In this document: one piece after another, positions 1 to 12,873 of the stretch
Layout of the letters: the number at the start of each line of letters is the position of its first letter
How positions within the stretch are numbered: position 1 is the first letter of the stretch
NCBI GenBank assembly: GCA_038380795.1
Contig: CM076272.1
Span: forward strand, 3,477,001 to 3,541,000
Source: Pyrocephalus nanus
Lineage: Eukaryota; Chordata; Aves; Passeriformes; Tyrannidae
Direction of reading: 5' to 3'
Length of the DNA stretch: 64,000 nt
The notes under the pieces: model-generated
The model's input: only the letters and a program-made list of their open reading frames with translations
Databases searched by the model: none
What the model was told of the DNA's origin: nothing
Position numbers and translations under genes: made by a program

Positions 1-175
1 ATACCAGCCCTGTAATCTCTTCCTGCCCCTGTGACACCTCCCAGTGGTGCCAGGGGAACAGGTGGCTGGGAATCAGCTCCATTGCAGCATGTCCAGATTA
101 ATAATAGGATGTGATCATGCTTCTGCTTTTAAGCTCTTGTTTTCCAAGAGTCCCCCAGGGTGCTCTCACCCTGCT

Positions 176-243
176 GCACCCTGCCATCAGCCCAGCAATG
201 CATCCCATGAGACAGGATGTCCTGGAACCCAGCCATCCCACCC
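176..243 (+). repeat. Direct repeat, copy A (68 bp)
   Basis: This segment recurs at 1536-1603 in the same orientation with a single C/T difference (192 versus 1552). Sequence on both sides is unrelated. The copies are exactly 1,360 bp apart. It matches no repeat family I recognise. Confidence 0.85.
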
Positions 244-1535
244 ACCCTAGCAGCCAGGAGGGGCTCTCCCAGACCACATCCCACAGTCCCAAGAGGGAAG
301 GGCAAGGGGGTGAGCATGCAGCATTCTTCTGCAGAGGGGTGCTCAGGTGGCTGCTTGAGCGTCATGTGGGGTGGCCAACCCAGGCAGCTCGTGCTGGGGA
401 GTGGATCCTCTCCAGCAGCCAACCTGGACCACTGGGTGATTGAGAAGCGTAGTTGGCCTCTCCAGCGCTCTCAGCCCCCCTTCTCCCCTGCTGATTGCAA
501 TCAACACCTCATTCATACGCCTCTGTTTACCAATTTTCCAGGAGGTATCATGCTAATGAAGGGAGCCAGGCAATCAAGCAGCCTTCCAGAAGTGGGGAAA
601 AGGAAGAGAGGTAAAGAAGAAAGGGTTGCTGCTGTGAGAAAGAGGGGAATGGGCCAGGCAGGACTGGGAGAAGGGAAGGGAGAGCCAAATGAGGGGCTCC
701 TGGGGTTTGCCCCACTATCAGCCCTGCATCCCTTCCTGGTACAGCCATGAGAGCAGAGATGCTGTTACCTGCTGGGCAACATCTGCAGCACCCTTGGCAG
801 AGGTGCTGAGGTAGCTGGGTGCCACAATGTGGAAGGTGAGGATGCTGGCCACGGCACTGCAAGGAAGGTTTACAGCTTCTGAGAAAGTTCAGGTCAACCT
901 CTGGAGAGGACACTGTGAGGCTGTGGTGTCACAGGCTGTGCTCTGCAATAATATCTGTCACCGGAATTACAAAAGTGTTGTACAAGCAAAGCCTGTAATG
1001 GAGTTAAAACTGAATGCCAAGTCCCTCTTGGCTGTCTGCAGGTGGGCATCCCCGGTGCCTCTGGTGGGTTTCCCAGTTCTCCTTCCCTGGCACAATGGTG
1101 AGATAGGTAGGATGGTTTGCTCCCTTTTCACTGTGAGACCCAGAATAATGGGTACAATCTTTTGCCCAAAATCCTGCTCTGACAGCAAGCCTGAAGCCCC
1201 ACTGGCCAAGGGGGTCCCCAGGCTACATCCCCATCTAGCACAGAGGATAAAGCCCCACATATCCATGCAGGCAGAGCTGGCAGAGGAAGGGTGGTTTGGT
1301 GCTGGATGGACAGACCAGCAGAGTGACAGGCAGGGCTGTGTCCTCTCCACATCCCTGTGCCTTCGGTTGTCTGATTCATGCAGACCAGGAGTGACAGCCT
1401 TGCCAGCTATGGCAGCTGCAAGCTGGCAGCACCTGGAGTCCTTTTCCAGCTCCCAGTCTGCTCACCTATCAGTTACCAAGGAGGATGCACAGGCATGAGA
1501 TGGGCAGAGTGGGGACTGCCCGCCCCAGAACCACA

Positions 1536-1603
1536 GCACCCTGCCATCAGCTCAGCAATGCATCCCATGAGACAGGATGTCCTGGAACCCAGCCATCCCA
1601 CCC
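1536..1603 (+). repeat. Direct repeat, copy B (68 bp)
   Basis: Second copy of the segment at 176-243, same orientation, 67 of 68 positions identical. It may be a small local duplication or two insertions of an unrecognised short interspersed repeat. Confidence 0.85.
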
Positions 1604-3197
1604 AGCCCAGCTAGGTAGGTTGCTTTGCTCCCACAGGGTTTGGTTTTGAGAGGAGCTGGGAGGCTGGTGGACTGGTGTCTCCCCTTTGCCAACCCACCAG
1701 CCATAAAGGATTGTCCAGCAGGATTTGCGAACCCCAAACTGCCCATAACATGCTGTTGGCAGCCTATTCTTATCCCTTCTGCAAGGCTGTGCTTGGCTGA
1801 CTGCCCTGAGGCAGGGTCCAGCTCTGGCCTTGCCACAGATGGGGACAGGCTCTCCATCACCTCACACTGATTGTTGGAGCAAAGCTGCCTTGGGACAGCT
1901 GCCCATTCCCTGTCTGCTGGCTCCTTCCTGCCAGGACTACGGGTTTAGGGATTATTTTTTAGGCAAGATCCTATTTTTCAGAGCAGAAAGTCCCTTGGGG
2001 CAGGATTTCCAGCAGTAGTGGACTGGGATCCCACGAGGGCAAGTGGGACCTGAGGGCAGTGCTGGGGCACTGAGGACATCTCCTTGGTAGGAAGCAAAGA
2101 AGAAAAGATGGCTTACACGTGGCAGTCGGGCAACAAACAACACCGTGGAAGACAGACGTGATTCCAGCCAGATGGAGAAACAGCAACAAACAATCTGTCT
2201 CCAGCAGAGGAAGCCCTGACAGCCCCAGCCACCACAGAGAGGGGAGCATCGGTGAGAGCATCCTTGAGAGGAGAAGGGAGCAGAGGCTTTGCCTGGCACC
2301 CAGCTGGGTTTGGAGCCCACCAGAGCTTTGACACCTCCACTCCAGTCCTGGGGGACCACCCCTTTTCCCCCAGGAGCTGGTATCTGGGGCTCTGTGAGCT
2401 GCCTGCACTCCCCCCTGCCTGCTAAGCCCCCGGCACAGCTGACTGATGAATGAGCTCTCAACATGATTGATCTCATTGACAGTATGAAACATGGTGATTA
2501 CCTGGTGCTGGCAGATTTTCCTAAGTGTAGCTCATGCAGGCACAGGACATTTGTGCCATTATCATTATTAACTCCATTGTTAACGACTAATCTATGCAAA
2601 GATTTGGCGTGGCCTCTTGAAGTGCAGGAGGCGGCCTCTGTGTTTGTGCTGGAGACGGACCCTGCAACAAAAAAGGGGGGTTTTATCCATTTAACATTAT
2701 TTTTAATTACTTTTTTTCTTTATAGAGACTATTTATGGTGGTGAGCATTCTCCAGGCATTCCTGCTCACTCGATTGTCCCCTCAGCCCCGGGTGCTCAGC
2801 ATTTCTGGGTGGTGAAGACAACGTATTTCAGGAGCTCTGCCCCATCCACTCCCATTGAAATCCACTGCAGGTCTCAGCTTTCCCTTAGAGAAAAAAAGTC
2901 CAAACCTCTTCTTAAAATGTTTTCTCCTCAAATATCTACCATTTTCCAAACCTAAATTTCAGCCCAGAAACTTAAACACAATAAATGATCCTTTTTCTCG
3001 CAGACCCCCCTGGAGAACAGTCAGCATTTTTTATTCAAAAGCAGCCATCAGCTGAGACCTAATCAACATCTTTCCTAAAAGGGGAGAAAAAAAATATAAA
3101 TAAACCCTCCACAAGGCATAGTAGCTGATGCTCAAATCAGGGGATCATTCAGGGGATGATTTATTAAATAGCAAACGGGTAAAAAGGGAGATTGGGC

Positions 3198-3213
3198 GGG
3201 GGGGGGGGGGGGG
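3198..3213 (+). repeat. Poly-G run (16 G)
   Basis: Uninterrupted run of 16 G after an AT-rich stretch. Such runs are prone to length error in sequencing and can form quadruplex structures. Confidence 0.9.
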
Positions 3214-4022
3214 AAAGGCACAACAAAACAGGAGGGATTTAGCAGCAAGGCAAAAATAGCCTAAAAATATGGCAAATGAGAAAATAGCGACAGTTGCCAG
3301 CCCCACAAGGATGAGTTAAAATCCTGGCTGGTGAAACTCAGCGGAGTGCCCGGGAAGCCAATGGAGCTGCAGTAATTTACAATAGCTGCTAGTTTGGCTC
3401 AATTTAAATAGCTCAGCTTTATGAATACCAGGAATACATGTGCAAAAGGAGGGAGGCAAGTTGGGAAGGTTTATTTACGCTGCAGCTTAGAAGGTGCTTA
3501 AACTGATTTGGAAGCAGGTGAATAATTAATTGCATCTTTAAGGAATCGAGCTGTTAATAATACACCCCACAGTGGCAGTTTATAAATGTTCTTGTCAGGG
3601 TGGAACATGGAGCATCACAGAGGGAAGGTTGGCGGGGTGGGGGTAAAAAAGCCTGGAGGAAACTCTTCCCCCCAACTCCCCTGCCTGCAAAACGAATTAA
3701 AGTTGCCATTTTTTCTGCCACCCAGCTGTTCCTGACACCTGGATGACAAATCAATATTATAATGACAGCACCACAGCCAAAAAATAAAAAAAGGAAATAA
3801 AAAAGTCCTATTACTACGTGGAAAATATATATATTGCCTCCCACTCTCCAGGGTACAGCCTGTTAATTGGGCACAAAGGGTAGGATCTGCCTGAAGCTTG
3901 CAGAACCCATTAAGGAAGCACATGATAATGGTTTTACAAAATTCAGCAAACGGGTTCTGCAAGGGGAAGGGGGTCCTGAGCAGTGCACAAGTTGGCCCCT
4001 CCTGCTTCTGGACCTCCTGCCA

Positions 4023-4085
4023 CATCCATCCATCCATCCATCCATCTGTTGTTCTGCCCTTCCATCCATCCCTCCCTCCATCCTA
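4023..4085 (+). repeat. (CATC)n microsatellite, interrupted
   Basis: Several tandem CATC units, a short interruption, then further CATC and CCTC units. Ordinary vertebrate simple repeat, likely to vary in length. Confidence 0.9.
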
Positions 4086-6264
4086 AGGAAGAAAATACTT
4101 GCAGAAGTGGGATGCATGAAGAAGCAGGTGCCTTCACGCCACTCTCTCCAGTTAATCTCTCCCAGCCAGGAGAATCCAAAACTGGGCCAGCCAGCACTGC
4201 CAGGGCAACAGGGATTAAACCAGCAAAAATCTACAGAGCCAGGAATTTTACACTACAGTACAGGAATAAGCCTCTAATAAGGAGCTGGGAAGGAAGAACT
4301 GGGGGGGGAAAGCTGGTTCCTTTAGGCAACCTTTAGCTGAGAGAGGGGTCTGGCCATGGGAAACCTACACCCGAATGAGAGTGGTCACAGCAGGGCAAGG
4401 GCTGGCTGGGGGTATTGCTGAGCAAGCCCAGTGTCAGGAGTGGCAGCAGCTCCTCCACTCCCACCCAGGATGAGGGCAAGAACAGCCAGTGTTTTTCTCA
4501 TGCTCTCTTTGAGTGTTTTCCTGCTCTTTATTCCAGCAAGGGACAAAGCCATCACTCCTCACCTTTCCAATTACTCAAGCCACATCCCAGGACCCACGTG
4601 CAGGGGAAGGGGATGGCAAGAGAGCTCCATACTTCCCAGCTTCTCCTCCTCTCCCAATTCACCTCTGAGGTGGAAAATCAGCACTTGCAGAACCCTGCCT
4701 TGTTTTCCATGATTAATCATTTTGCTTGAGAGCAGCAGGATTCCCACCGTCATCCACCCCCCCCAACGGCCACGTGTGAAGGCTGACGTTAATCAGATAA
4801 ATTCCTTTGCAGTAGCACCAACAATTTTTCTAAAGCACAGTCTCCCTGGAGCTACTAATAATTACTCCAGATCCAGACATTAAAGCAGCACCAAAAAAAA
4901 ATGTTTTTAATTAAAAAATTAATTTTTCTGACAGACCCACTGATGCTAAACTTGGAACAGCAAAGCATTCATCAGCAGGGAAAGAAGAGGGATGGCAATG
5001 ACCTGCTCACAAGCCTCTGCTGGGAAAGGGGCAAAGAGGATTGCATCCCTTAGGGCTTTGGAGAAGCTATCCCATTTCCAAAATGTCCTGTAATGTCCCT
5101 GCTCTGTATAACACACCTCAAATGGAGCAGAGTTAAGGTGATGCCCAGCCTGATAACTGCAATCCCAATTGCACCTATCCCAAAAAAATACCTCTGTGCT
5201 GCTGGCCTAGGGAACACGAAGCCAAGAAAAAACTGTATCTCCAAATCCTATCTCTCTAAGCTCCTGGGAATGAGATCACACCAGCGGGAGACCCCCAGCC
5301 CCATCAGGAGCAGGATGAACCCTACAGAGTCATCTCCTTCCCTGAAGGTGCCTGAACCCTCCAGCCAGTCTGGATTCATTACTCCTGGGCTGGTAGGGGA
5401 AAGGAGAGGAGAGAATGGGAATAAAACACATCATCAGTGGAAAAAAATTACATTACTTCAAAAGGTTTTGATGGGGAAAAGAGGAAAAAGGTGCAGATTC
5501 CCTCAGGCCCAGTTTGAGTGGCCAAGGTGAGAGGCAGGAACTGTAATACAGTGTCCAGTGCTGAAAAAAAAAAACTGATTTGATGCTCTCTCACAATTCC
5601 TGGGGTTACAGCCCCATTTTTTTCTAACTAACTATAGCAATGCTTTAGCTCTCCTTCCCTCAAGCTGCCTCTCATCCAGGGGGCTCAGGTATAAATGAAT
5701 AAATGAATATTTATTCAGAATAAAATGAACCTCTTCCCTTCCCCTCACCAAAGTTTGCAGAAGAGGGTAGTGGGCATCCCTCTCTCACAGGTTCTGAGGG
5801 TGTTTTACACAAGCCTTGCAGAGAAACATGGCCAGCGGCGAGCTGCTAACAAAAGATGCTTTATTGCAGGAGGATGAAAAGCAGGATGGATCGAGGCAGG
5901 GGCTGGATTAATTGGATGTGGGAAAATACCTAAATATATACATGGAGGGAGAAGCACTGAGCTGCTCTTGCAGGACTGCATTCAGGAAAGCCAAATTGGT
6001 GGGCTTAGATAAAGATGCTGAGAGCTGATTCCTCAGTTGCTGCCAGCCTTCTGTGAAAGAGGTAGAGGCAAAAAAAGCCTTCAGAACTGCTGGAAACATT
6101 CCCTGCACCTTCCCAAAGGGCCCCAAGGCATCAAGACAGGGGAGGAATACTCACCTCCAGTGACAAGCCTGGGGTTCAGGCAGGACCTTCCCTCCTCCTG
6201 GGCTAAGAGCCCGCTGATGAATTCACCAGAAGATCTGGGAAATATAAAAGGTTGAATGAATTTG

Positions 6265-6425
6265 AGTTGCTTAACCCAGAGGAGAGATTGTCAAGGGCAA
6301 AACTGAGTCTGCAAATACAGAAGGTGGTGGCTGCAAAGTGGGAGAGAAAACCTGTTCCCTGCATCCAGTGTGCGGAGGAGAAGAAGGGACGGGTTAGATG
6401 TTAGGGAACCTCTTTCCAGCAGCTT
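6265..6425 (+). mobile_element. Possible degenerate CR1 LINE fragment
   Basis: The order of weak matches follows the sense strand of the CR1 3' region: a region like 'cagaggagagatt', then a purine-rich segment, then a GTTAGATGTTAGG-like block before a TTCCA-rich end, comparable to the 'attagatataaggaagaaattctt' zone of CR1. Similarity is low and no intact 3' end is present, so this call is tentative. Confidence 0.3.
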
Positions 6426-6440
6426 TGGGCAGGATCTGGG

Positions 6441-8500
6441 CAGGCCAGGTCCCATAAATGGGTAGTTTTTAATGAGGAAAGGCTGCATCTTTTGGCAGCT
6501 ACAACTAGAAGAAGACCATTTCCCAGGGCAGGTGGATTGCTGGCATGATGTGAATAATTACACCAGTAGATCTTCCCACCGCTCCCTGCAACATCACACA
6601 CCCAAACACAGGAGCTTGGCCTCTGTGAGAGCAGAGACAGGAAGAGGAATATGACTTCATTTTCCATCAGCTCATCAAACAGGTGAGCAAACAACCTTCA
6701 GAATCATTAGTCTTCATGTACAGTGAGCAGAGATTAACAGGGATTTATCTCCGCACTCCCCTTGGAAAGCACCCACCTGCCCGAGTTAGAAGGATGCTGG
6801 GTGTGGGGAGGGGGAAAGGGAGCAAGGAAAACATCTGTGGGACCTTGGGAACCACAATTCATTGCTTTTTACCTCTCCTTGAGGATAATTCAGGGGCTAG
6901 AAATATTTTGGAAACCTTGGACCCATCGGTGCCTTCCCATGCCTCACTTCTGCATTATTTTGGTGCATTTTCCCTCTTCTTTACAAGCAAAACCAAAAAA
7001 AAAAAAAAAAAAAGGCAAAAAACCCCAACACCAACCCCTCAGCTTTTCTGTGATGAGGGAGGAATATTTCTGCTCACCTGAAAGCCTTCAAAATCAATAC
7101 ATAACCTACCTATAATAATCCTACACTTCAGGAAATTGCTTCAAATCACATCTATTTGGGGGAGACAGTAATTTAGACTAGCTTCCCCCAGGACTTTCTC
7201 TTCTGTACGTGTGTGGAACCTGAGAGCAGCAGGTTGACAGAGCAGGTACATAAATACCCTTGGATAGAAGCCTGGCTCTGCCTCTCACCCACCTCACAGC
7301 TGGCCGTGCCCCTCGTGGCTCCAGCCCCATCTCATTTCCAGGCCCTATCATTTCTTAACACTTTTTTTTTTTTCCTGAACTCTTGAAATTAAATGCTGTT
7401 AATTTATTTTGCAGAAAATTCCACAATCTGCTGGTACTTCTCTGCCAGCTGTGACCTCATCCCCCAGTGATTGGATTTGGGAGTAAATTAATAGAACCAG
7501 TCCACTAATTAATTGCAACTAACTTGTGCGGTGAACTGGACCCATCTCTCATGTTCACAGACTGCCCAGGAACTGCTTGAGATTCCTGCTCAGGAAGCAC
7601 TTACTATGTTTTAATTTAGGCTGAGTGGTTTGGATGAGCACTTCCAGTGTTCCAGCTGTTAGCAAACAGCAAACCTTTAATTACCTGCCGTTCAGCTCCC
7701 GTATCTGACCCCCAAAATAAAGGGGGAAACCCTGAAAACAGATTCCCAGGCATCAAAGCTTCTATGGCCAAGGATAAGGGCTGAGCATCTTGGATGCTCC
7801 TACATCCTATTGTAGACAGAAGCCAGCAGCAAGCAAATGCTCCAGCAAAATCTCTAAACACTGCACATATATTCTGGGTTTACTCACTGGGCTTACCACT
7901 GAATCTTATTTGCTGGCATGGTTTGGAGTTTTTTTCTTTCCTTCCTTTTCTCCCTGGGAGAACTTAATAAATCTTTGAAATCATCAAAAAGAAATGCAGC
8001 TTCAACACTTAGAAAGCACGGTTAAGTTACTTCCCAGCAATATAAACTAAGGCTGTAAAGTCAAACATTTCCATGCCATAACACGAGGCGAAAATGAGGG
8101 TTTGGGAGGAGAGGGAGCAGGAACAGCCTCGCCTCAGCTCTCCCATCGCTCTGGGCCAGACAAGCCTAGAAAGCCTGTGGCTGGCTGGTGGTGGGTACGG
8201 GAATGTCACTCCCCTCCTTGCTACACGCAGCAGTTTCAGCTCTTCTCATTACAGTGGTTGTCTCTGCATGACCCCACCGCGAGGCAGGCGCCGGCTTGAT
8301 GAAGCACAACACCAGCGAGGCACGAGCACTGGCAGCCGCAATAAGGGACCGGCAGAGACAGATTGACTAACCCAGCAATGCCCACCGCCTCCCTCTTTTC
8401 ATCTGTTAATAATGTTTTGTCCACCGTTAGAGAGATTGGGAAAACCCCCTTCAAAACCCACGAGAGGAGGCTGGTGGCACTCAGCAGCTGCAGGACCGGG
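6441..8500. other. Intergenic, no gene seen
   Basis: No credible coding exon. It contains a poly-A run at about 6995-7013, a poly-T run near 7362-7373, and an AT-rich stretch at about 7370-7530 rich in TTAATT cores that could be regulatory. Position 8094 begins purine-rich sequence with overlapping ORFs on both strands, typical of non-coding DNA of this composition. Confidence 0.55.
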
Positions 8501-8504
8501 GAGA

Positions 8505-8790
8505 GAGGCAGGCAGGTAGGACCAGGGGTGGATGCAAGCAGGACATAGCCAGGACCAGGCTAGGATTGATTCAGGCAGGATCAGGGCAGGATGGAGACAG
8601 GAAGGACCACGACGAGACACAGGAAGGATGAGGGCAGTATCAAGGCGGGATGCAGGCAGGACTAGGGATGGGTATGGCAGGAGCAGGGTGCAATCCAGGC
8701 AGGCAGGAGCAGGGACAGACAGAGGCAGCACCAGAGGGGGATGCAGGGAGAGATACAGGCAGGACCATGGATGGATGCAGGCAGTGTTAC
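8505..8790 (+). repeat. Degenerate GCAGGA-type minisatellite
   Basis: Imperfect tandem units built around 'gatgcaggcaggac' and 'gagcaggga' recur across about 285 bp. The biased composition opens reading frames on both strands (Gly/Arg/Gln-rich), which are by-products of the repeat and not genes. Confidence 0.7.
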
Positions 8791-11700
8791 CATGGCAACA
8801 CAACAAAAAAGCAGCACGGCCACAGCTCCAAGAGCAGAAAGGGGTCAGGAGAAACTTTGATGCTGGGGAGGACAAAGCTCCTCCAGCACCAGAGAGAAGC
8901 TGGGGCTTCCACTGCAGGATGTGGCACCCACAAAACCCCTCTACCCTGGCAGCCTGGGGTACCCTGGGGACCCCAGATGCAGGTCCTGGTGGTGGGGTCC
9001 CTCACCCCGCCCCAGTGCCAGGGAGCTGTGGGTAATTGTGATGCAGAGAGCTGAGGCTGTGCCGTGCCCTTGATTTACTCTCTCCAGCCTCCTGCTTTCT
9101 AAATCTCACTTTATTAGTATTACCGCACAGCAGAGTGCAATTAGCAGTATATTAGCAATAAAAAAGCAGCCAGAGCCAGAAGTACCGCAGGTTATGGTTT
9201 TAAATCCTGCATCTGACAGGATGGCTGTGGGCACACACTCTCCCTGTGACCCCTCAGCCCAGGCTGTGCTGTCACCCATCCCCATGGGCAAAGGGGACTC
9301 CAGCAGCTAATCCCCCCTTATCCAGAGCTTTTATGGGTGCTGCAGCAGAGCTGACACTAGTCCTGGCCACATTTAACCATTTATATTGATTACCCTGTCA
9401 GCTCATTTGAATAATTAAAACCAGATGGAGTCCTTTTAAGTGTTTAAGAAAACAGCACCGGGAGCATACCCAGAGCTGTGTGGTTTCAGCAAAAGCCAGG
9501 CAGCTTTTGCTGTAAAAATCTTCCTCTCAGTGGCATTTGCCACCCTGTGCGGTACCTCCCATGTCCCCTCTGCCAGGGATGGGGTGGTGAAATCAGCACA
9601 GTTTCCTCCCCAGGGCACACTGGTAGGAATAATTGTTCCTGTACGCTGCTGCCATTCCTTATATAAACAGCATTAAAGCTGCCAGCCAGCCACAAGCCTG
9701 ATAAACGGCAGCAAATAAACGAACCCAGTGCCATTAGCCCAATATTCCAGTGTATGTACGGATGGTGGGGGGGACTCAGCATCCAGCCCCACCTTGGCAT
9801 GATGAACCCTCAGCTCCTGCTTCAAATCTCACCCACTTGCAGGGCAAAGCAAAGCTCTCAGGTCTCTTGCCACGGACCTCTGGCTTTTTAAAATGGATGG
9901 GTGATACCAGCTCAGCTCTGGTTACTTGTTATTCCATCGTCTTTTCAAAGGGAGTAAAATATTCCTGGCGTGGCACTGGTTATGCACTCCTGCCATCATG
10001 CAAGGATGAGTTATCTTTACAGAAAGAAGCAGAGATTAATATGTCAAATGAAAATGAACTATCAGCAGAATAAGATGAAAATGCAATGGCCAGTGACAGA
10101 AAAGGAGGAGAAAAAAGAAAACAAAGCTTTTTGGGAGGACAGGAACATTAAAAATTGAGGAATTGATCAGTGTTGGTGAAGGTGGATGGAGTTTGCACAG
10201 CCTGCACAGGTCAGGGACCTTCTTCCCTTGCCCAGAACACAGCACCACAGCTTCAGCTTGACTGATGTTTGTCCTTGAGACCCGGTCCCACCATCCCCAC
10301 AACACCACAGGTAAAGGGGGTTCCCCAGGAGCAAGTGAGCAGCTGGTGGGAAGCTGGGGTGCTTGGAGCAGCTCTGCCCTTGCAGTACACCACTCCTGAC
10401 ACTGGCTATGTTCAAAACCTCATGCCCCAGGCTGCTTTGAAGCTTTTGGACCAGCTGCAGAAGATGCTGGCAACAGGATATTTTAACAGGTCTCCATCCC
10501 ATCAGCAGCACATATCCCCCTTTCCCCAAAACTACAGTGCCCTGCCCCATGCTCCTGGCACCCCATCTGCCCCTCAAAGCAGCATCCAACCCTGCTGTGC
10601 TTTCCCAGCCCCAGAGCCAACCATCAGGAACAAATACCACTCCAAAATATTTTTCCAGGCAGGAATGGACATGCTCCAGCAGTGTGTCACAGACACCTCA
10701 CAGTTTACAGGTGTTTATTGTCTGGGATAAGCAGTTGAGCCAAGGAGGTTTTATTTAGACATATTTCCAGCACCTGCAAATAGCTATTTACACTGTCCCA
10801 GTGTTTTGACGTGGTTAGGTGCCTGGATTTTGATGGATCAAGCCCCTGAGCAGCAGACTGGCAGGTTTCTGTTTCCTCTCCTCCCAGCAGACTCTCATGC
10901 ACAGAAACCAGGATGGGAATGCAGGGCCCCAGTGCTGGGCAGAGTCCCACAGCCTCCCCTGCCCTCCAGCTCCTCATCAGGGAAAAGAGGCCAAAAAGTT
11001 CCCTTTCCCTGCTTACTGCTCGCTTCCTCTCAGAGATAAGAATTAATTAAATTTCCCTGCCTTTGTAACTGCCTGGGGAATTTATCAGCTCCTTCCACCA
11101 CAGGGTCCATCTGATTTAAGTGTGGGGGGATATGGATATACTCTGTTACATGTGTCCTAATATTACAGATGGGATATCATCCCTGAGCACTGAACAAATT
11201 GCAACTGGAATATTTGCAGAGTTGCTTTTTCATTCCCCAATCCCTGGGGTGCCACAGCACCATTCAGCAGTGCCAGAGCAGGCAGGGGCCAGCCTGGTGC
11301 CCAGGGGAACCCCCTATACTGTAAATCCTACGGGCCTCCCACCACCTCAGTCAGGTTTATGGCCAGGCAGGAGCGTAAAAAGCAGAATAAGGGATTGCTC
11401 CCTCCAAAAATTCCATCAGTAATTTGGCTTCCTGGGGTCACAGAGGTTGGCTCACACACATCACACTGCCAGGAACAAGAGAGGCCTCTGTCAGCCAGAG
11501 GAAGAGGACCAGACTGTCCCATCCTCATGGGACACCTGATGCCACCCAGAGACACTCTGCTCTGTCCCCACATCCCTGCCCACCCTGCTCAGGAGCTTCA
11601 GCACTTGGGAGACACGATGCCTGGGCAGGCACCATCCTCCTGGCTTGGCACCAGCCACCCCTTGCCCTCAGCTCTGTCCTTGCCTGTCTAGGGGTGGCAG

Positions 11701-12760
11701 GGCTGTAAAAGCCTCTGGTGTAGGGACCTGCCATGAATCACTTTGAATTTACAGCTGAGCTGTGGGAAAGGGAATTATATAACTCTCAGGAGACAGGCTG
11801 GCACTGAGCAAACATCCATCAAGCAGAATTTCTAGATTATTTACCGTGGCTGGATCTTGCCAAGAGAAACACCCCCTGTACCGGACAGTCTGCAAGTGGA
11901 TTCACCAGTGGGGACCCATTCAGCAAATGCAAAGTCTCTGCCTTGCTTGTCAGAGCAAACTGGGATGTTCATCCCCCCCCCTCTGTGCATGGGATAAGCC
12001 TAGGACTCGGCAGAAGATGGGTCTCAGCTCTTGGCACAGCCCCATCTGGATTCCAGATCCTGGAGCTGGAGGAGTCTGGCAGCATTGCCAAGCAACTCTT
12101 TTATGAGCGGCACTTAATTATTCGCCCTTTTAAAACGTTTTGCATCATAAACCTGGGATGGAGCAGAGTAAGGTGATTATTCTGCCACTCACTCTCCCTT
12201 GCTGGAGGCCTGTGGAGTGTGCAGGGTGCAGCAGCCAGTCTGGGGATCCCATCTAAGCCAGCACCCAGCCTTGTTGACACCTACAGTGTCACTCTGTACT
12301 GAATAAAGACTTATACAGGAAGATTTAGGAAGGTGAGACATACCTCAGACAGGTATCACAGGTAGTAGGATCCATCATCAAACTGCTGTGTCTTCAACAC
12401 CAACAGCCTTAAATAAAGGGAAGGGGAAGGAGATGCTCTCCAGTGCTCAACCAGGGTGGCCTCAGAGGTCCCTGTGATGCACAGGAGCCATCTTCCCCAG
12501 ACACAGGCTGTATTTTGCTCACCTTAAGTCCTGGCCGTGCCAAGCTGCTGATCCCACCCTTTGGTAACATCAATTGTCTGCTTGGCTCTATAGCAGCTGA
12601 TTTAGGAGCAGACCAGTGGGAGGGACCAAGAGCTAAACAAAACCTTAGTTACATAAATAACACACTAATTGTGCCCTGTTACATCCCTTAGACCCGAGCA
12701 CACATGGAAGTGTTTCTTCAGCTAGGGAGGGATTTGAGCTTTACTTTTAAAGTAGGACTT
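8791..12760. other. Intergenic, no gene seen
   Basis: No exon recognised. An AT-rich tract at about 9085-9440 with TTAGTATTA, CAATTAGCAG and TTAGCAATAAA motifs, and another at 9990-10160, could be regulatory. The rest is unremarkable. Confidence 0.55.
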
Positions 12761-12761
12761 G

Positions 12762-12873
12762 CAAATCCCTGAAAACCTGGTCCAGTGGAAGGTTCTCTGC
12801 CCACAGCAGGGGAGTTAGAACTGGGTGATGTCTAAGGTCCCTTCTAATTCAAACCATTCTGGGATTCTGTGAT
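12762..12873 (+). mobile_element. CR1 LINE, 3' end fragment
   Basis: Sense-strand CR1 3' terminus: the 'cctggtccagtggaaggt' segment, the 'cccacagcaggggagtta' segment, the 'gtctaaggtcccttctaatt' segment and a terminal 'ccattctgggattctgtga' in the usual order. CR1 copies in birds are generally 5'-truncated like this one, with no coding capacity left. Confidence 0.85.

Larger units (their letters stand above)
1..6240. other. Intergenic, no gene seen
   Basis: No reading frame here looks like an exon: the ORFs are short, overlap on both strands and match no family I know. The block holds a near-perfect 68-bp direct repeat (176-243 and 1536-1603), a run of 16 G (3198-3213), a CATC-type microsatellite (about 4023-4085), and AT-rich stretches at about 2560-2740, 3380-3560 and 4850-4930. 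The AT-rich stretches are dense in TAAT and TTAAT cores, which resembles vertebrate regulatory DNA, but conservation cannot be judged from one sequence. Confidence 0.6.

Noticed and set aside
8399..9054. Gly/Arg/Gln-rich frames on both strands
   Set aside because: Generated by the degenerate GCAGGA minisatellite.
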